Assembly (NCBI RefSeq): GCF_004803405.1
Contig: NZ_SSXI01000089.1
Coordinates: 39,599 to 103,598 of the forward strand
Source of the DNA: Nocardioides sp.
GTDB lineage: Bacteria > Actinomycetota > Actinomycetes > Propionibacteriales > Nocardioidaceae
Reading direction: 5' to 3'
DNA: 64,000 bases
A program made the translations under genes and the position numbers. A model generated the notes under the pieces. The model saw only the letters and a program-made list of their open reading frames with translations, was not told the DNA's origin and ran no database searches. Shown piece by piece: positions 24,091-32,036 of this stretch. Every line of letters starts with the position of its first letter. Within the stretch, counting starts at the first letter, position 1.

Positions 24091-26268
24091 ATGACGTCGA
24101 CGGCCACCCGCCGCCTCGCCCGCAAGCACGACACGGACCCCGGGCTCTCGCCCGGCTTCAAGACCGGCCCACTGGGTCGGCTCGGCATCTGGGTCACCGA
24201 TCACGCCAAGCTCGTCACCGGAGTGTGGCTGCTGCTCATCATCGGCCTCGGCGCCTTCGCCCCGCAGGTCGAGCACAACCTCTCCGGTGCCGGCTGGCAG
24301 GCTGACGGTTCCGAGTCCGTCGCTGCCCGCGAACTGGCCCGGGAGCACTTCGGCGGCAACGCCAGCTCCGCCATCCAGGTCGTCGTCCAGTCCTCGGACG
24401 GCCCCGTCACCGAGGGCGAAGGCGCGAAGGTTCTCGCCGAGGTGACCCAGATGCTCCAAGAAGAGCACCGGATCGCTGACGTCGTTGCCCCGATGCCCGG
24501 CGCCACCCTCAGCCAGGACGGCAGCACCGCCATCGTTCTCGCCGGTGCCGGCGGCGACACCAACGAGATGGTCAGGGTCGCCACCGACCTCAAGCAGCCG
24601 CTCCAGGACCTCTCGGTCGAAGGAGTGCAGGTCAACCCCACGGGCTCCTCGCTGCTCTGGTCGGACTTCAACGAGGCCAACCTCGACGCGATGCTCAAGT
24701 CCGAGATGGTCTCCTGGCCGGTCACGATGGCCATCCTCGTGCTCGCCTTCGGCGCCCTGGTCGCCGCCGGCCTGCCGCTGATCCTCACCCTGGCCGGGTT
24801 GGTCGCCTCCGCCGGCTCCCTGGTGCTGATCAACGAGCTCGTCCCGGTCTCGATCTGGGCGATGAACTTCGCGATGATGTTCGCCCTCGCTCTCGGCATC
24901 GACTACGCGCTCTTCCTCGTCGTCCGCTACCGCGCCGCCCGCATGGGGGCACACGAGTCCAGGAAGCAGGCGATCGCCGAGACCATGGGCACCGCCGGCA
25001 AGGCCGTACTCCTCTCCGGCCTCACCGTGCTGGTCTCGCTCTCCGCGGTGATGCTCGTGCCCTCACCATCGTTCCGATCGATGGCCGGCGGCATCATGCT
25101 CTCGGTGGTCTTCGTCCTCGGCGCGACCCTGACCCTGCTCCCGCTGGTGCTGTTCAAGCTGGACAACAAAATCAACAAGTTCGCCCTGCCCTGGGTCCAC
25201 ACCGGGGAACACCGCTCGCCGAGGTTCGCCGCCTGGGCCGAGCGACTCTGGAAAGGCCCCATTGCCTGGGGCATGGCCTCCCTGGTCATCCTGCTCGTCC
25301 TGGCCGCGCCCATCCTGGGGCTGAAGACCGCGATGCCGTCCATCAAGGTGCTTCCCGAGGACGCCTCCGCCCGGATCGGGTACGACATCGTCCAGGACAA
25401 GTTCGGCGAAGGCGGCCCCGGCACCCTGCAGATCGTGATCGACCGGGCCGACGCGGACGCTGCGGCCGAGGTGCTCGCGGGCGACGAGGGCATCACCGCA
25501 GCAATGCCACCCATGCCCGCCGGGGACGACTCCGGCTACGCGATGATCCAAGCGGTCCCCACCGTCGACCCCTCCGACCCCGAGCTCGCCCAGACTGTCG
25601 ACCGGCTTCGCGCAGACCTTCCCGAGTCCGCGCTCGTCGGCGGGGCCGCGGTGGAGAACCTCGATCTCAAGGCCCAGCTCGACGAGTCCACCCCCCTGGT
25701 GATCGGCGTGGTGCTGGCACTCGGCTTCCTGCTCCTGCTCCTCGCGCTCCAGGCGCCACTGATCGCCCTGCTCGGCACCCTGGCCAGCCTGCTCTCCACC
25801 GCAGCCGCCTTCGGTGTCGCCCGACTGGTCTTCCAGGAGGGGTACGGCGCTGACCTCCTCGGCTTCGAGTCCCAAGGGTTCCTCAACGCGTGGGCGCCGA
25901 TGTTTTTCTTCGCGATGATCTTCGCCATCGCCATGGACTACACCGTCTTCCTCCTCGCCTCCGCCAAGGAGCACTACGAACGCTCCGGAGACCCGAAGGA
26001 GGCGATGGTCGGATCACTGGCCCACTCCGGCCGCGTCATCTTCGCCGCCGGCGCCGTCATGGTCGCCGTCTTCTTCACCTTCGCCCTCTCCGGGCCGCTG
26101 CCGCCCAAGGAGATGGGCATCGTGCTCGGCGTCGCCGTCCTGCTCGACGCAGCCCTGGTCCGCCTCGTGCTCTTGCCCGTAATGCTGCGCCTGACCGGCA
26201 AGGCCGCCTGGTACACCCCCGCCTGGCTCAAGAAGGTGCTGCCCAACATCACCTTCGCCCACGACTGA
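24091..26268 (+). CDS. MMPL/RND family transporter
   Basis: This 725-residue protein has two repeats, each with one N-terminal helix, a large extracytoplasmic loop and a five-helix bundle. The proton-relay motifs are GIDYALFLVVRYR near residue 269 and AMDYTVFLLASAKEHYERSG near residue 614, the G/A-x-D-Y-x-x-F pattern of mycobacterial MmpL proteins. The length is usual for the family. It lies 50 bp after the TauE gene on the same strand and may be in the same transcript, although it has its own upstream sequence. MmpL pumps export lipids, peptides or drugs; substrate unknown. A role in the sulfur response is possible only from position. Confidence 0.93.
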   Translation: MTSTATRRLARKHDTDPGLSPGFKTGPLGRLGIWVTDHAKLVTGVWLLLIIGLGAFAPQVEHNLSGAGWQADGSESVAARELAREHFGGNASSAIQVVVQSSDGPVTEGEGAKVLAEVTQMLQEEHRIADVVAPMPGATLSQDGSTAIVLAGAGGDTNEMVRVATDLKQPLQDLSVEGVQVNPTGSSLLWSDFNEANLDAMLKSEMVSWPVTMAILVLAFGALVAAGLPLILTLAGLVASAGSLVLINELVPVSIWAMNFAMMFALALGIDYALFLVVRYRAARMGAHESRKQAIAETMGTAGKAVLLSGLTVLVSLSAVMLVPSPSFRSMAGGIMLSVVFVLGATLTLLPLVLFKLDNKINKFALPWVHTGEHRSPRFAAWAERLWKGPIAWGMASLVILLVLAAPILGLKTAMPSIKVLPEDASARIGYDIVQDKFGEGGPGTLQIVIDRADADAAAEVLAGDEGITAAMPPMPAGDDSGYAMIQAVPTVDPSDPELAQTVDRLRADLPESALVGGAAVENLDLKAQLDESTPLVIGVVLALGFLLLLLALQAPLIALLGTLASLLSTAAAFGVARLVFQEGYGADLLGFESQGFLNAWAPMFFFAMIFAIAMDYTVFLLASAKEHYERSGDPKEAMVGSLAHSGRVIFAAGAVMVAVFFTFALSGPLPPKEMGIVLGVAVLLDAALVRLVLLPVMLRLTGKAAWYTPAWLKKVLPNITFAHD

Positions 26269-26297
26269 TTCACCTACCCACTCGAAGGAGAACGACC

Positions 26298-26468
26298 ATG
26301 TGCCGAGCAACCCGATGCAAGACCTGCGGCAAGACAACCTGGGCCGGATGCGGCCAACACGTCACCCAGGTCAAGACCGGCGTGCCCGCCGGACACTGGT
26401 GCCCCGGCCACCCCAAGGCTGAGCGCACCGGCGGCGGACTCCTCAGCAGACTCTTCGGCCGTCGCTGA
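26298..26468 (+). CDS. small Cys-rich zinc-ribbon-like protein
   Basis: A 56-residue protein starts MCRATRCKTCGKTTWAGCGQ and has seven Cys/His-type ligands, including CKTCG, GCGQH and CPGHP. GAAGGAG lies 7 bp before ATG 26298, so translation is well supported. This is a widespread conserved actinobacterial small protein of unknown function, probably binding one zinc ion. It is 29 bp downstream of the MmpL gene and is probably the last gene of that transcript. No DNA-binding helix is visible. Confidence 0.8.
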   Translation: MCRATRCKTCGKTTWAGCGQHVTQVKTGVPAGHWCPGHPKAERTGGGLLSRLFGRR

Positions 26469-26502
26469 GCCGTCACGTCACGAGCGCCCGCAACTCACCG
26501 GA

Positions 26503-26960
26503 TCAGAGGTCTCCGAGGTTGAGACGGCGGGCCTCGATGGCAGCGCGTTCGCCGGCGTTGGCTCGGGTGTAGCGGATGAGCATCTCGACGCGGGTCCAGC
26601 CGGCCAGGGCCATCAGGCCGGATTCGAATCCGCCGGCGGCCAGCCAGCGGTGGGGGCGGTGTGGCGGAGTCGATGCGGACGGAACCCGTCGATGCCGGCT
26701 CGTTCGGCGCGTCGGCGCAAGGAGCGGTAGAGCGCGTCGGCGGCGAGTCCGCGCCCGCGTTCGCCGAGCCAGAGCTCGGGCCGGTCGGCGTGGCGCTGTG
26801 CCTTTCGGTCCGCGAGGTAGCTGCAGATCGCGGCGTCCGTGGCGGGGCCGATGGGGATGACACGACCGCGGCCGCCCTTCCCGTGCCGGATGGTGACGAG
26901 GCCGGCGTCCAGGTCGAGGTCGCCGGCGGTGAGGGCGATGACCTCGTTGAGCCGGATTCC
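26503..26960 (-). pseudogene. tyrosine recombinase (phage integrase) C-terminal fossil
   Basis: The catalytic half is readable: GIRLNEVIALTAGDLDLDAG carries the first catalytic Arg, GKGGRGRVIPIGP the beta-hairpin Lys, and FRPHRLRHTA the H-x-x-R. After a 1-base shift near 26655 it continues HRWLAAGGFESGLMALAGW and ends MLIRYTRANAGERA with the catalytic Tyr and then the stop. The N-terminal core-binding domain is absent; homology begins abruptly at 26960. Both the truncation and the frameshift make it inactive. It is a candidate remnant of the integrase that used one of the tRNA-like att sites. Confidence 0.82.
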
Positions 26961-27088
26961 AATTTGAGACCGCTGATCCAGAGATTCGGCGCTCGGTCAC
27001 GGCCAGTGTGTGGCCTCTCAGACTCCTTCTAGACGATGTCTGCGTTACAACGGATCTCTAAGAATCTACTCGCCGCGTGCTCAGCGGC

Positions 27089-27745
27089 CTAGCCGGTCAC
27101 ACTCTCGATGAGCCCGCGCACGGTCGAGGGGTCGGGTCCAAGCACGACAATGACCTGATCGCAGGATGCGCACGTGATGGCGTCGACGACGCGAGAACTC
27201 ATCTCCATCAACGGCCCCGATGAAAGTCGGCTGAGTTGGTGTCCACCAAACACCCGCCACGGCGTCGTCACCTCGTCCCACTCGGCCCCGAACAGTGCAC
27301 TGCCCTCATAGGGGGCGACGAGAACTGTCGTCGAGGACCGCGGCGCCTTGGTGATGCAAGTGTCGTCCAAACTTTCGAGTTGAACGACAGAGTCGTCGCC
27401 CGTCGGGGCCCATGCCGCGCAGTTGAGAACCGGCAGATGAGGCCAGGATGCCGCTCCCTCAAGTCTCATCGGAACCTCCTCCGTTGTTCCGGATGACGGG
27501 TCGTTCGAAGAACTGGCAGGAGCACTTGGCGACGTGGCGCTTGGGACGTCCCTAGAGTCGCCCCGTGACGACAGAATACCGAGGGCGACCGTGATCGCGA
27601 CAACGCAGGTGCTGGCGAGGAGTGGCGTCAGATACCTGCTCCTCCTCGGGCTCGGCGTGGCTCCAGAGAATCCGCCGTAACGCGGCGCGTGTTGCGCCAA
27701 CTTGCCGAGGCTGCGAATAATCAGTTGGTCGTCTTTGATGGTCAT
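27089..27745 (-). CDS. membrane-anchored putative anti-sigma factor
   Basis: This 218-residue protein has a short cytoplasmic N terminus (MTIKDDQLIIRSLGKLAQHA), one transmembrane helix at about residues 38-60 (YLTPLLASTCVVAITVALG), a Ser/Thr/Pro-rich linker and an extracytoplasmic domain with four cysteines (LNCAAWAP, DTCITKAP, TCASCDQVIV). The start overlaps the ECF sigma factor stop in an ATGA junction. Position, topology and coupling are those of SigE-type anti-sigma proteins, but no zinc-binding HxxxCxxC motif is present in the cytoplasmic part. Hence 'putative'. The cysteine-rich outer domain could sense an extracytoplasmic redox signal. Confidence 0.65.
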   Translation of the reverse strand: MTIKDDQLIIRSLGKLAQHAPRYGGFSGATPSPRRSRYLTPLLASTCVVAITVALGILSSRGDSRDVPSATSPSAPASSSNDPSSGTTEEVPMRLEGAASWPHLPVLNCAAWAPTGDDSVVQLESLDDTCITKAPRSSTTVLVAPYEGSALFGAEWDEVTTPWRVFGGHQLSRLSSGPLMEMSSRVVDAITCASCDQVIVVLGPDPSTVRGLIESVTG

Positions 27746-28287
27746 TGGTCACCTTCTGTGCTGGAAGCCGGCGTGGAGGCGGCCTCCGATTGCTCGAGGG
27801 CAGCGCGGAGACGCGGCAGGGCACGGGACACCAGACTGCGCACGGTGGCAGGTGCACTGCCGATGGCCGCGGCGATCGATGCGTCGTCCCAGTCGCCGTA
27901 GTAGCGCAGGACAATGCAGGCGCGTTCTCGGGTCTTGAGTACTGCAAACGCCCGCAACAGAGCGTCTCGTTCTGCGATTGGCGTATCGACCGAGCCAATG
28001 GTCGCCGGCTCGCTTCGGAGGATGACTAGCGCCCGAGCGCGTCGTTGAAGCCGTCTTCTTCGGTCCAGGAACTCGTTCGTCACTGCGCGCTTTGCGTACG
28101 CGAAGGGGTTCGTAGCGCGAGCGATGGATGACGATCCGAGAAGTCGCGCGAGGACCGCTTGGACGATGTCTTCCGCCTCATCGCCGTCGCCGGTGAGCAG
28201 GTAGGCGAGCGTGATGAGGTCTTGCCCACGCGTGGACGCAAGTTCGGCGACGATCTCGCTGACCCGCTCCGAGGAAGTCATGATCAC
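27742..28287 (-). CDS. ECF RNA polymerase sigma factor, SigE-like family
   Basis: This 181-residue protein has sigma region 2 (ITLAYLLTGDGDEAEDIVQA and NPFAYAKRAVTNEFLDRRRR, residues about 25-85) and region 4 (LKTRERACIVLRYYGDWDD, IAAAIGSAPATVRSLVSRA, residues about 115-165) with no region 3, as in ECF factors. The LTGD-x-x-x-AED-(I/L)-VQ pattern places it in the actinobacterial SigE-family ECF group. GTG at 28287 or ATG at 28281 could initiate. It is coupled to the putative anti-sigma gene. Likely targets are itself and the two secreted-protein genes upstream (28368-29465), by position. Confidence 0.9.
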   Translation of the reverse strand: MIMTSSERVSEIVAELASTRGQDLITLAYLLTGDGDEAEDIVQAVLARLLGSSSIARATNPFAYAKRAVTNEFLDRRRRLQRRARALVILRSEPATIGSVDTPIAERDALLRAFAVLKTRERACIVLRYYGDWDDASIAAAIGSAPATVRSLVSRALPRLRAALEQSEAASTPASSTEGDQ

Positions 28288-28367
28288 GTCTACTTAGACG
28301 TCGGGGCATGCGATGTTGTGGCGACGCCGCGCCGAAAGTTCGCGAGGACCCGGAAGTGCACCGACTG

Positions 28368-28580
28368 TCAGGACGTGGACGCGGGCAGTTCGCTCTGAAT
28401 GCTTTGTGCCGTTCCGCCCAGCGCAGACGATGCGCCTAGCGTGCCCAGCAGCCATTCCTCGGTCGTCACGTCTGGACTTTGCGCGGCGGTCGCCGTGCCC
28501 ACCGAGCCGAGTCCGACTGTGAAGGCGCCGAGACCCCCGATGCCGGCGAGCATTGACCTGCGACTGATTTCGGACATCAT
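28368..28580 (-). CDS. small Tat-exported protein
   Basis: This 70-residue protein has an N-terminal twin-arginine signal (SRRSMLAGIGGLGAFTVG) with A-x-A cleavage near residue 33 (TATAA), leaving a mature peptide of about 37 residues that is Ser/Thr/Gly-rich and acidic. Two consecutive ATG codons (28580, 28577) follow AGGTGG. Tat export of so short a peptide is unusual and would imply a folded or cofactor-bearing partner, or that the signal anchors it. It lies 30 bp after the peptidase-like gene and 80 bp before the sigma factor, and is probably co-transcribed with them. No family recognised. Confidence 0.6.
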   Translation of the reverse strand: MMSEISRRSMLAGIGGLGAFTVGLGSVGTATAAQSPDVTTEEWLLGTLGASSALGGTAQSIQSELPASTS

Positions 28581-28610
28581 CCACCTAGATCCTGGCTGGT
28601 AGGGCTTCGG

Positions 28611-29465
28611 TTAGCGGACCGTGCGAGAGCGGACGCCATTGCTGAACACGTGACCACCACCCCAAGTCGTGTAGGGCCCCCTGTCACAGTTCTCCGGGTT
28701 CGTGATGTAGTTCCCGGAGTTGTCTCTGTTCCTCGCATTAGTCCGTCCGGGCTTGTGACACCACCGACTGCCGCCGGCATCGTTGAGGTTCTTTCGATAG
28801 AAGTGATAGTCGACGCCAGGCCAGATCACCAAGGCAACCCGCAGGTTACCGGTGTCGCAGGAGAGCACCCAGCCGTCGCGCTGCATTGCGGCCTTGATTG
28901 CCGAGACAGTCAGCGCAGTGAAGACCTGCCCGCCCTGTTTGCCAGGCTGAGCGAACGTGTTGCTCGCGTAGTTCGCGGCGTAGTTGTAGCAATTGTTGTC
29001 AGGCTTTCGGGTTCCGTTCCAAAACGAGAAGTCATCCCAACTGGTGTAGTACAGACTGCACACACCAGCTGCGGCCAGGTCAGCTTGGTCAAGGCTGCCG
29101 GTCTGCGCCATGTCCCACTGCACCTGCTCGGACACTGCCGATGCCTCAGCATCCGTCAGGCCGCCGGGTCCCGCCACACCCTGCAGAAGAAACTGCTCGG
29201 CGCTCGGGTCGGTACTGGCGCCGGGAACGCCGGACCGCACTCGGAAGGCGATCGCGTGCCCAGTGCCTCCAAGCGACTCAGCCTCGGTCCCTGAGGCGCG
29301 TACGATGAACCCGCGATATCCGAGGATGCCCTCGCTCGCGTCGACTGGGACCGTCGGGGTCGAGCCGTCGCGCACCCGCTGGGTGAATTCCGCAGCTTCC
29401 TTTGGTGCTAGAACCCATCGGGGGTTGGGCCGCCCGGAAAACACATCTAGTTCGATCTCGTACAC
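28611..29465 (-). CDS. cysteine-peptidase-like protein of unknown family
   Basis: This is a 284-residue protein. The N terminus (MYEIELDVFSGRPNPRWVLA) resembles a small beta domain recurring in bacterial and fungal proteins of unknown function. The C-terminal half has DNNCYNYAANYASNTFAQPG with C159, VDYHFYRKN with H221 and WCHKPGRTNARNRDNSGN; a Cys-then-His order with downstream polar residues suggests a papain-like or NlpC-like thiol hydrolase fold. This is inferred from residue pattern, not proven. No signal peptide is visible, although the next gene encodes a Tat-exported peptide. It heads the minus-strand cluster with the ECF sigma factor. Confidence 0.6.
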   Translation of the reverse strand: MYEIELDVFSGRPNPRWVLAPKEAAEFTQRVRDGSTPTVPVDASEGILGYRGFIVRASGTEAESLGGTGHAIAFRVRSGVPGASTDPSAEQFLLQGVAGPGGLTDAEASAVSEQVQWDMAQTGSLDQADLAAAGVCSLYYTSWDDFSFWNGTRKPDNNCYNYAANYASNTFAQPGKQGGQVFTALTVSAIKAAMQRDGWVLSCDTGNLRVALVIWPGVDYHFYRKNLNDAGGSRWCHKPGRTNARNRDNSGNYITNPENCDRGPYTTWGGGHVFSNGVRSRTVR

Positions 29466-29516
29466 GTGCGAACCCCCGAGCTCAGGAATGTGACTGCGAA
29501 CACCATCGCGGGGCTG

Positions 29517-29876
29517 TCACATGTTGTCAAGGGCTTGCAATTCTTCGGTCTCGCGCGGCTTCGAGGGCTCGATGCCGAGGGCGTGGCGGACCCCGTCCGG
29601 TATTCGCGCAGCGCCCGGCCCGGGACGTCTCGGGCACTTGAACGAGGTGGCGTTCTCGTCCGTCATTCGCCGGGGAAGATGCCTATGGCCGATGTCGACG
29701 TCGGTGTCGGCGTCGGATGCGTGGCCCATCACTTCAGCGATAGCGAGCTCGCCATCGCCGAAGTCACCTCGTTCTTCGATCCAGTGGCCCTTCTGGAGTC
29801 GGCAGCGGAACGAAGGGCCTTCCGCCGCGTAGGAGCACGTCATGCGCGGCCCACGATGCTTCGCAACCGGTGGCAC
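29517..29876 (-). CDS. hypothetical protein
   Basis: A frame of up to 119 residues (or 108 from the internal ATG at 29843) contains TCSYAAEGPSFRCRLQKGHW and TDVDIGHRHLPR. The Cys/His spacing (CSY..., CRLQKGHW, GHRH) is reminiscent of short metal-binding proteins and the composition is plausibly globular. There is no clear ribosome binding site and no recognised family. It lies between the peptidase-like gene and the third att repeat. It could be a genuine small gene. Confidence 0.4.
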   Translation of the reverse strand: MPPVAKHRGPRMTCSYAAEGPSFRCRLQKGHWIEERGDFGDGELAIAEVMGHASDADTDVDIGHRHLPRRMTDENATSFKCPRRPGPGAARIPDGVRHALGIEPSKPRETEELQALDNM

Positions 29877-30018
29877 TCCCCCACGCGGTCATCTCGGCCG
29901 GTCGCCTAGAAAGCCGCCCGCAATCTAACTGAATCCAGGCGGCAGGGCCTCGCGCCCGACCGTCCACCGCTGCGCATGCGGAAGCTCCTCACGCCAAGCA
30001 CCCAGAGGGGTTTCTGGG

Positions 30019-30252
30019 TCACAGAGCGCGACACAAGCCGGAATGGCTTAAATGGCGAGTGGCCCCTGATCTGCGTTTCCGCAGGTCACGGGCTACTTTC
30101 TTGTAGCGGGGGCAGTGTGATGGTTCAGGACATAGGAAAGGCTTGTCTCGCCACATAGGAAAGGGGTCTGCTGCACGGATAGGTGACATCTTGATCTGCG
30201 TGACGCGGGCCAGTTTGTCGGCGTCGTTGACCTCGGCGCTCGGGACGCTCAT
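30019..30252 (-). pseudogene. short gene truncated at the element boundary
   Basis: ATG at 30252 directly follows the stop of the small gene at 30255 and opens MSVPSAEVNDADKLARVTQI, which has a coding-like composition. After about 30 residues the frame enters the tRNA-like repeat at 30092-30115 and loses coding character. It looks like the first gene of the conjugative element's left end cut by recombination at the att site. Confidence 0.35.
30092..30115 (-). repeat. tRNA-like att repeat, copy 3 (short)
   Basis: GCTACTTTCTTGTAGCGGGG followed by GCAG closely matches the flank and acceptor end at copy 2 (19946-19971, GCTACTTCTCCTGGTAGCGG). The T-arm part is absent. Coding with conjugative-element character starts just to the right, so this may mark that element's left boundary. 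Confidence 0.5.
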
Positions 30253-30254
30253 TC

Positions 30255-30404
30255 CTACCCCTTCCACAGCGGGTCGAGGTCGGGTTCGTGGATGATGTCC
30301 AGGCGCTTGTCGGGGGCGTAGGCCGCGGGCTCGGGCGCGACCAGGCGGCGCAGCTGCCGCTCGGTGGCGCTGTGCTGCACCGGGGTGTCTTTGTCGTGGT
30401 TCAT
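30255..30404 (-). CDS. small conjugative-element protein of unknown function
   Basis: A 49-residue protein starts MNHDKDTPVQHSATERQLRR and ends DPLWKG. It is hydrophilic, with balanced charge and the codon use of neighbouring genes. The start lies 13 bp downstream of the DUF4192 gene stop, in operon-like spacing; AAGGGACCCGCG precedes the ATG. No family recognised. Confidence 0.55.
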   Translation of the reverse strand: MNHDKDTPVQHSATERQLRRLVAPEPAAYAPDKRLDIIHEPDLDPLWKG

Positions 30405-30417
30405 CGCGGGTCCCTTC

Positions 30418-31446
30418 TCAGCGGCCCGGGGCCGGGCGGTCGGTCACGGGCTGCGTGCCCGGGATGTCGCGCTGTTGGCCGGGCGACTTAGGAACGAAGG
30501 ACTCGTCCAGCTCGGCGGCGAGATCCCGCATCTGGGTCTGGTATCGGTCCCACTCGCGGGGGTGGATGCCGTCCTGCAAGGCCGAGGCGACGATGGCGGC
30601 CATGGAGTAGGGCCGGTCGGCGGGTACCTGGTCCAGAGCGCACCAGGCCTTGGCGCCGTCGCCGTGCAGCCAGCTGGCGAAGCCAAGCATGGAGGCCGGC
30701 GCCGCGCGGACCTCGTCAGGGCCGCGGCGGGTGAGGTCGGTCCAGATGGCCATGTGGGAGGTGGAGTTCTCCCGACTCATGTCCTCCCAGAGCGCGTCCC
30801 GGGTGCTGATCGTCTCCAGGGCCACGAGCATCCGCGCGCCGTCGACGTCGGAGAGCCGGTTGCCGTCGGCGTGGAACAGCCTGACCCGGTCCAGTGCCCA
30901 GTCCCGCTCCGCAGCGGGTGTGTTGACCGCGGCCGCTGCTCGAGCCGCGGGGAGCAGCTGGGCGATGGGCTCGCGGTCGCCGACCATGGAGGCGGCCAGG
31001 GACTCGCGGCTGGCGGACGGCTGGACGGCGCCGGTGAGCACGGTCGCGGCCGCGATCCGCTCAGCGGTCGACGGGGTCTGAAGCCCGGTCTGGCCGGTGT
31101 TGAACTCGCGCCAGCGCTCGCCGTCGGACCACAGCCTGATGTGGGTGGTGATGCCGATGTCCTGGAGACGGTTGGACAGGTGCTGGCTGGCGAGCTCGGC
31201 GCTGGGGCGGTCCTCGGTGATGCAGATGATGGCCAGGCGGGCACCGGGCCGGGCGTGGCGTCCGTACGGGCCACTGAGGGCGTCCCAGACCTCCTGGCGA
31301 TCGGCGGCGGTCCGGGGCAGGTCGACGCGGGTGATCGGCAGCCCGGGCCGGAAGGGCACCAGGACGATCGACTCCTCGGGCTTGAAGCCGAGGACGTGCG
31401 GCACCGCGGCGAGCAGCTCGTCCGGGGATTGAACGACGAGATCCAT
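30418..31446 (-). CDS. DUF4192 family protein
   Basis: This 342-residue protein opens with the DUF4192 signature (DELLAAVPHVLGFKPEESIV, LVPFRPGLPITRVDLPR) and has the later HPREWDRYQTQMRDL-type end. DUF4192 proteins are frequent on actinobacterial plasmids and integrative elements and their function is unknown. It lies 14 bp after the SSB gene on the same strand. The mid-region (LLGF/MLGFASWLHGDGAKAWCAL) is also typical. Full length, no defects seen. Confidence 0.85.
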   Translation of the reverse strand: MDLVVQSPDELLAAVPHVLGFKPEESIVLVPFRPGLPITRVDLPRTAADRQEVWDALSGPYGRHARPGARLAIICITEDRPSAELASQHLSNRLQDIGITTHIRLWSDGERWREFNTGQTGLQTPSTAERIAAATVLTGAVQPSASRESLAASMVGDREPIAQLLPAARAAAAVNTPAAERDWALDRVRLFHADGNRLSDVDGARMLVALETISTRDALWEDMSRENSTSHMAIWTDLTRRGPDEVRAAPASMLGFASWLHGDGAKAWCALDQVPADRPYSMAAIVASALQDGIHPREWDRYQTQMRDLAAELDESFVPKSPGQQRDIPGTQPVTDRPAPGR

Positions 31447-31460
31447 CGGAGCGAACCTCC

Positions 31461-31853
31461 TCAGCTGGCCTGGGCCGCGTGCGGGGCGCGGTCGATGCGC
31501 GCGGGCACGTACTTGAGCGGGATGCCGACCTCGCCGAAGCGGTTGTCGACGACCACGACGTCCTTGGTGCGCTTCTCCCCGGTCTCCTTGTCCGGCCAGC
31601 TCTCGGTGCGCTCGAGGCTGTGGACGAAGATCGGGTCACCGGATCCGCAGCTGTCATGTACGCGGGTGGCGGCCGAGCCAAAGATCTTGACGTTGCAGGC
31701 GGTGGGCTCGTCGCTGACCCACTCCCCCTGGTCGTTCTGGAACCGGCGGTTGACCAGGACGCGGCAGGTGACGAACGGCTTGTTGTTCTCCCGGGTGTGG
31801 TGCGCCTCCGGCGCCTCGGCCAGGTTGCCGGCGAAGGTGACGATGGTGGACAT
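31461..31853 (-). CDS. ssb: single-stranded DNA-binding protein (element-encoded)
   Basis: This 130-residue OB-fold protein has MSTIVTFAGNLAEAPE, FVTCRVLVNRRFQND, CNVKIFGSAATRV and a VEV-like strand (TKDVVVVDNRFGEVG), the usual order of bacterial SSB. The acidic C-terminal tip of chromosomal SSB is absent (the protein ends HAAQAS), as in many plasmid or ICE versions. ATG at 31853 is chosen because the OB fold starts there; a longer upstream extension is not SSB-like. It probably coats the transferred strand in donor or recipient. Confidence 0.85.
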   Translation of the reverse strand: MSTIVTFAGNLAEAPEAHHTRENNKPFVTCRVLVNRRFQNDQGEWVSDEPTACNVKIFGSAATRVHDSCGSGDPIFVHSLERTESWPDKETGEKRTKDVVVVDNRFGEVGIPLKYVPARIDRAPHAAQAS

Positions 31854-32036
31854 GGCTTCCTCGCAGCGATCACATCGGCCGAAGTCGTTTCCACCGCTCG
31901 AGCTCGGCGGGCGGCGCAGCGGGAGATCACCCAGGGGACGTAGAAGCGCCCCGACCGGCTCTCGGGTACCGGATCGGGGCGCTGGGAACCACGCTGGTCG
32001 AGGCGCTGACACAACTGCCGGCGTCGCTCTCGCGGG

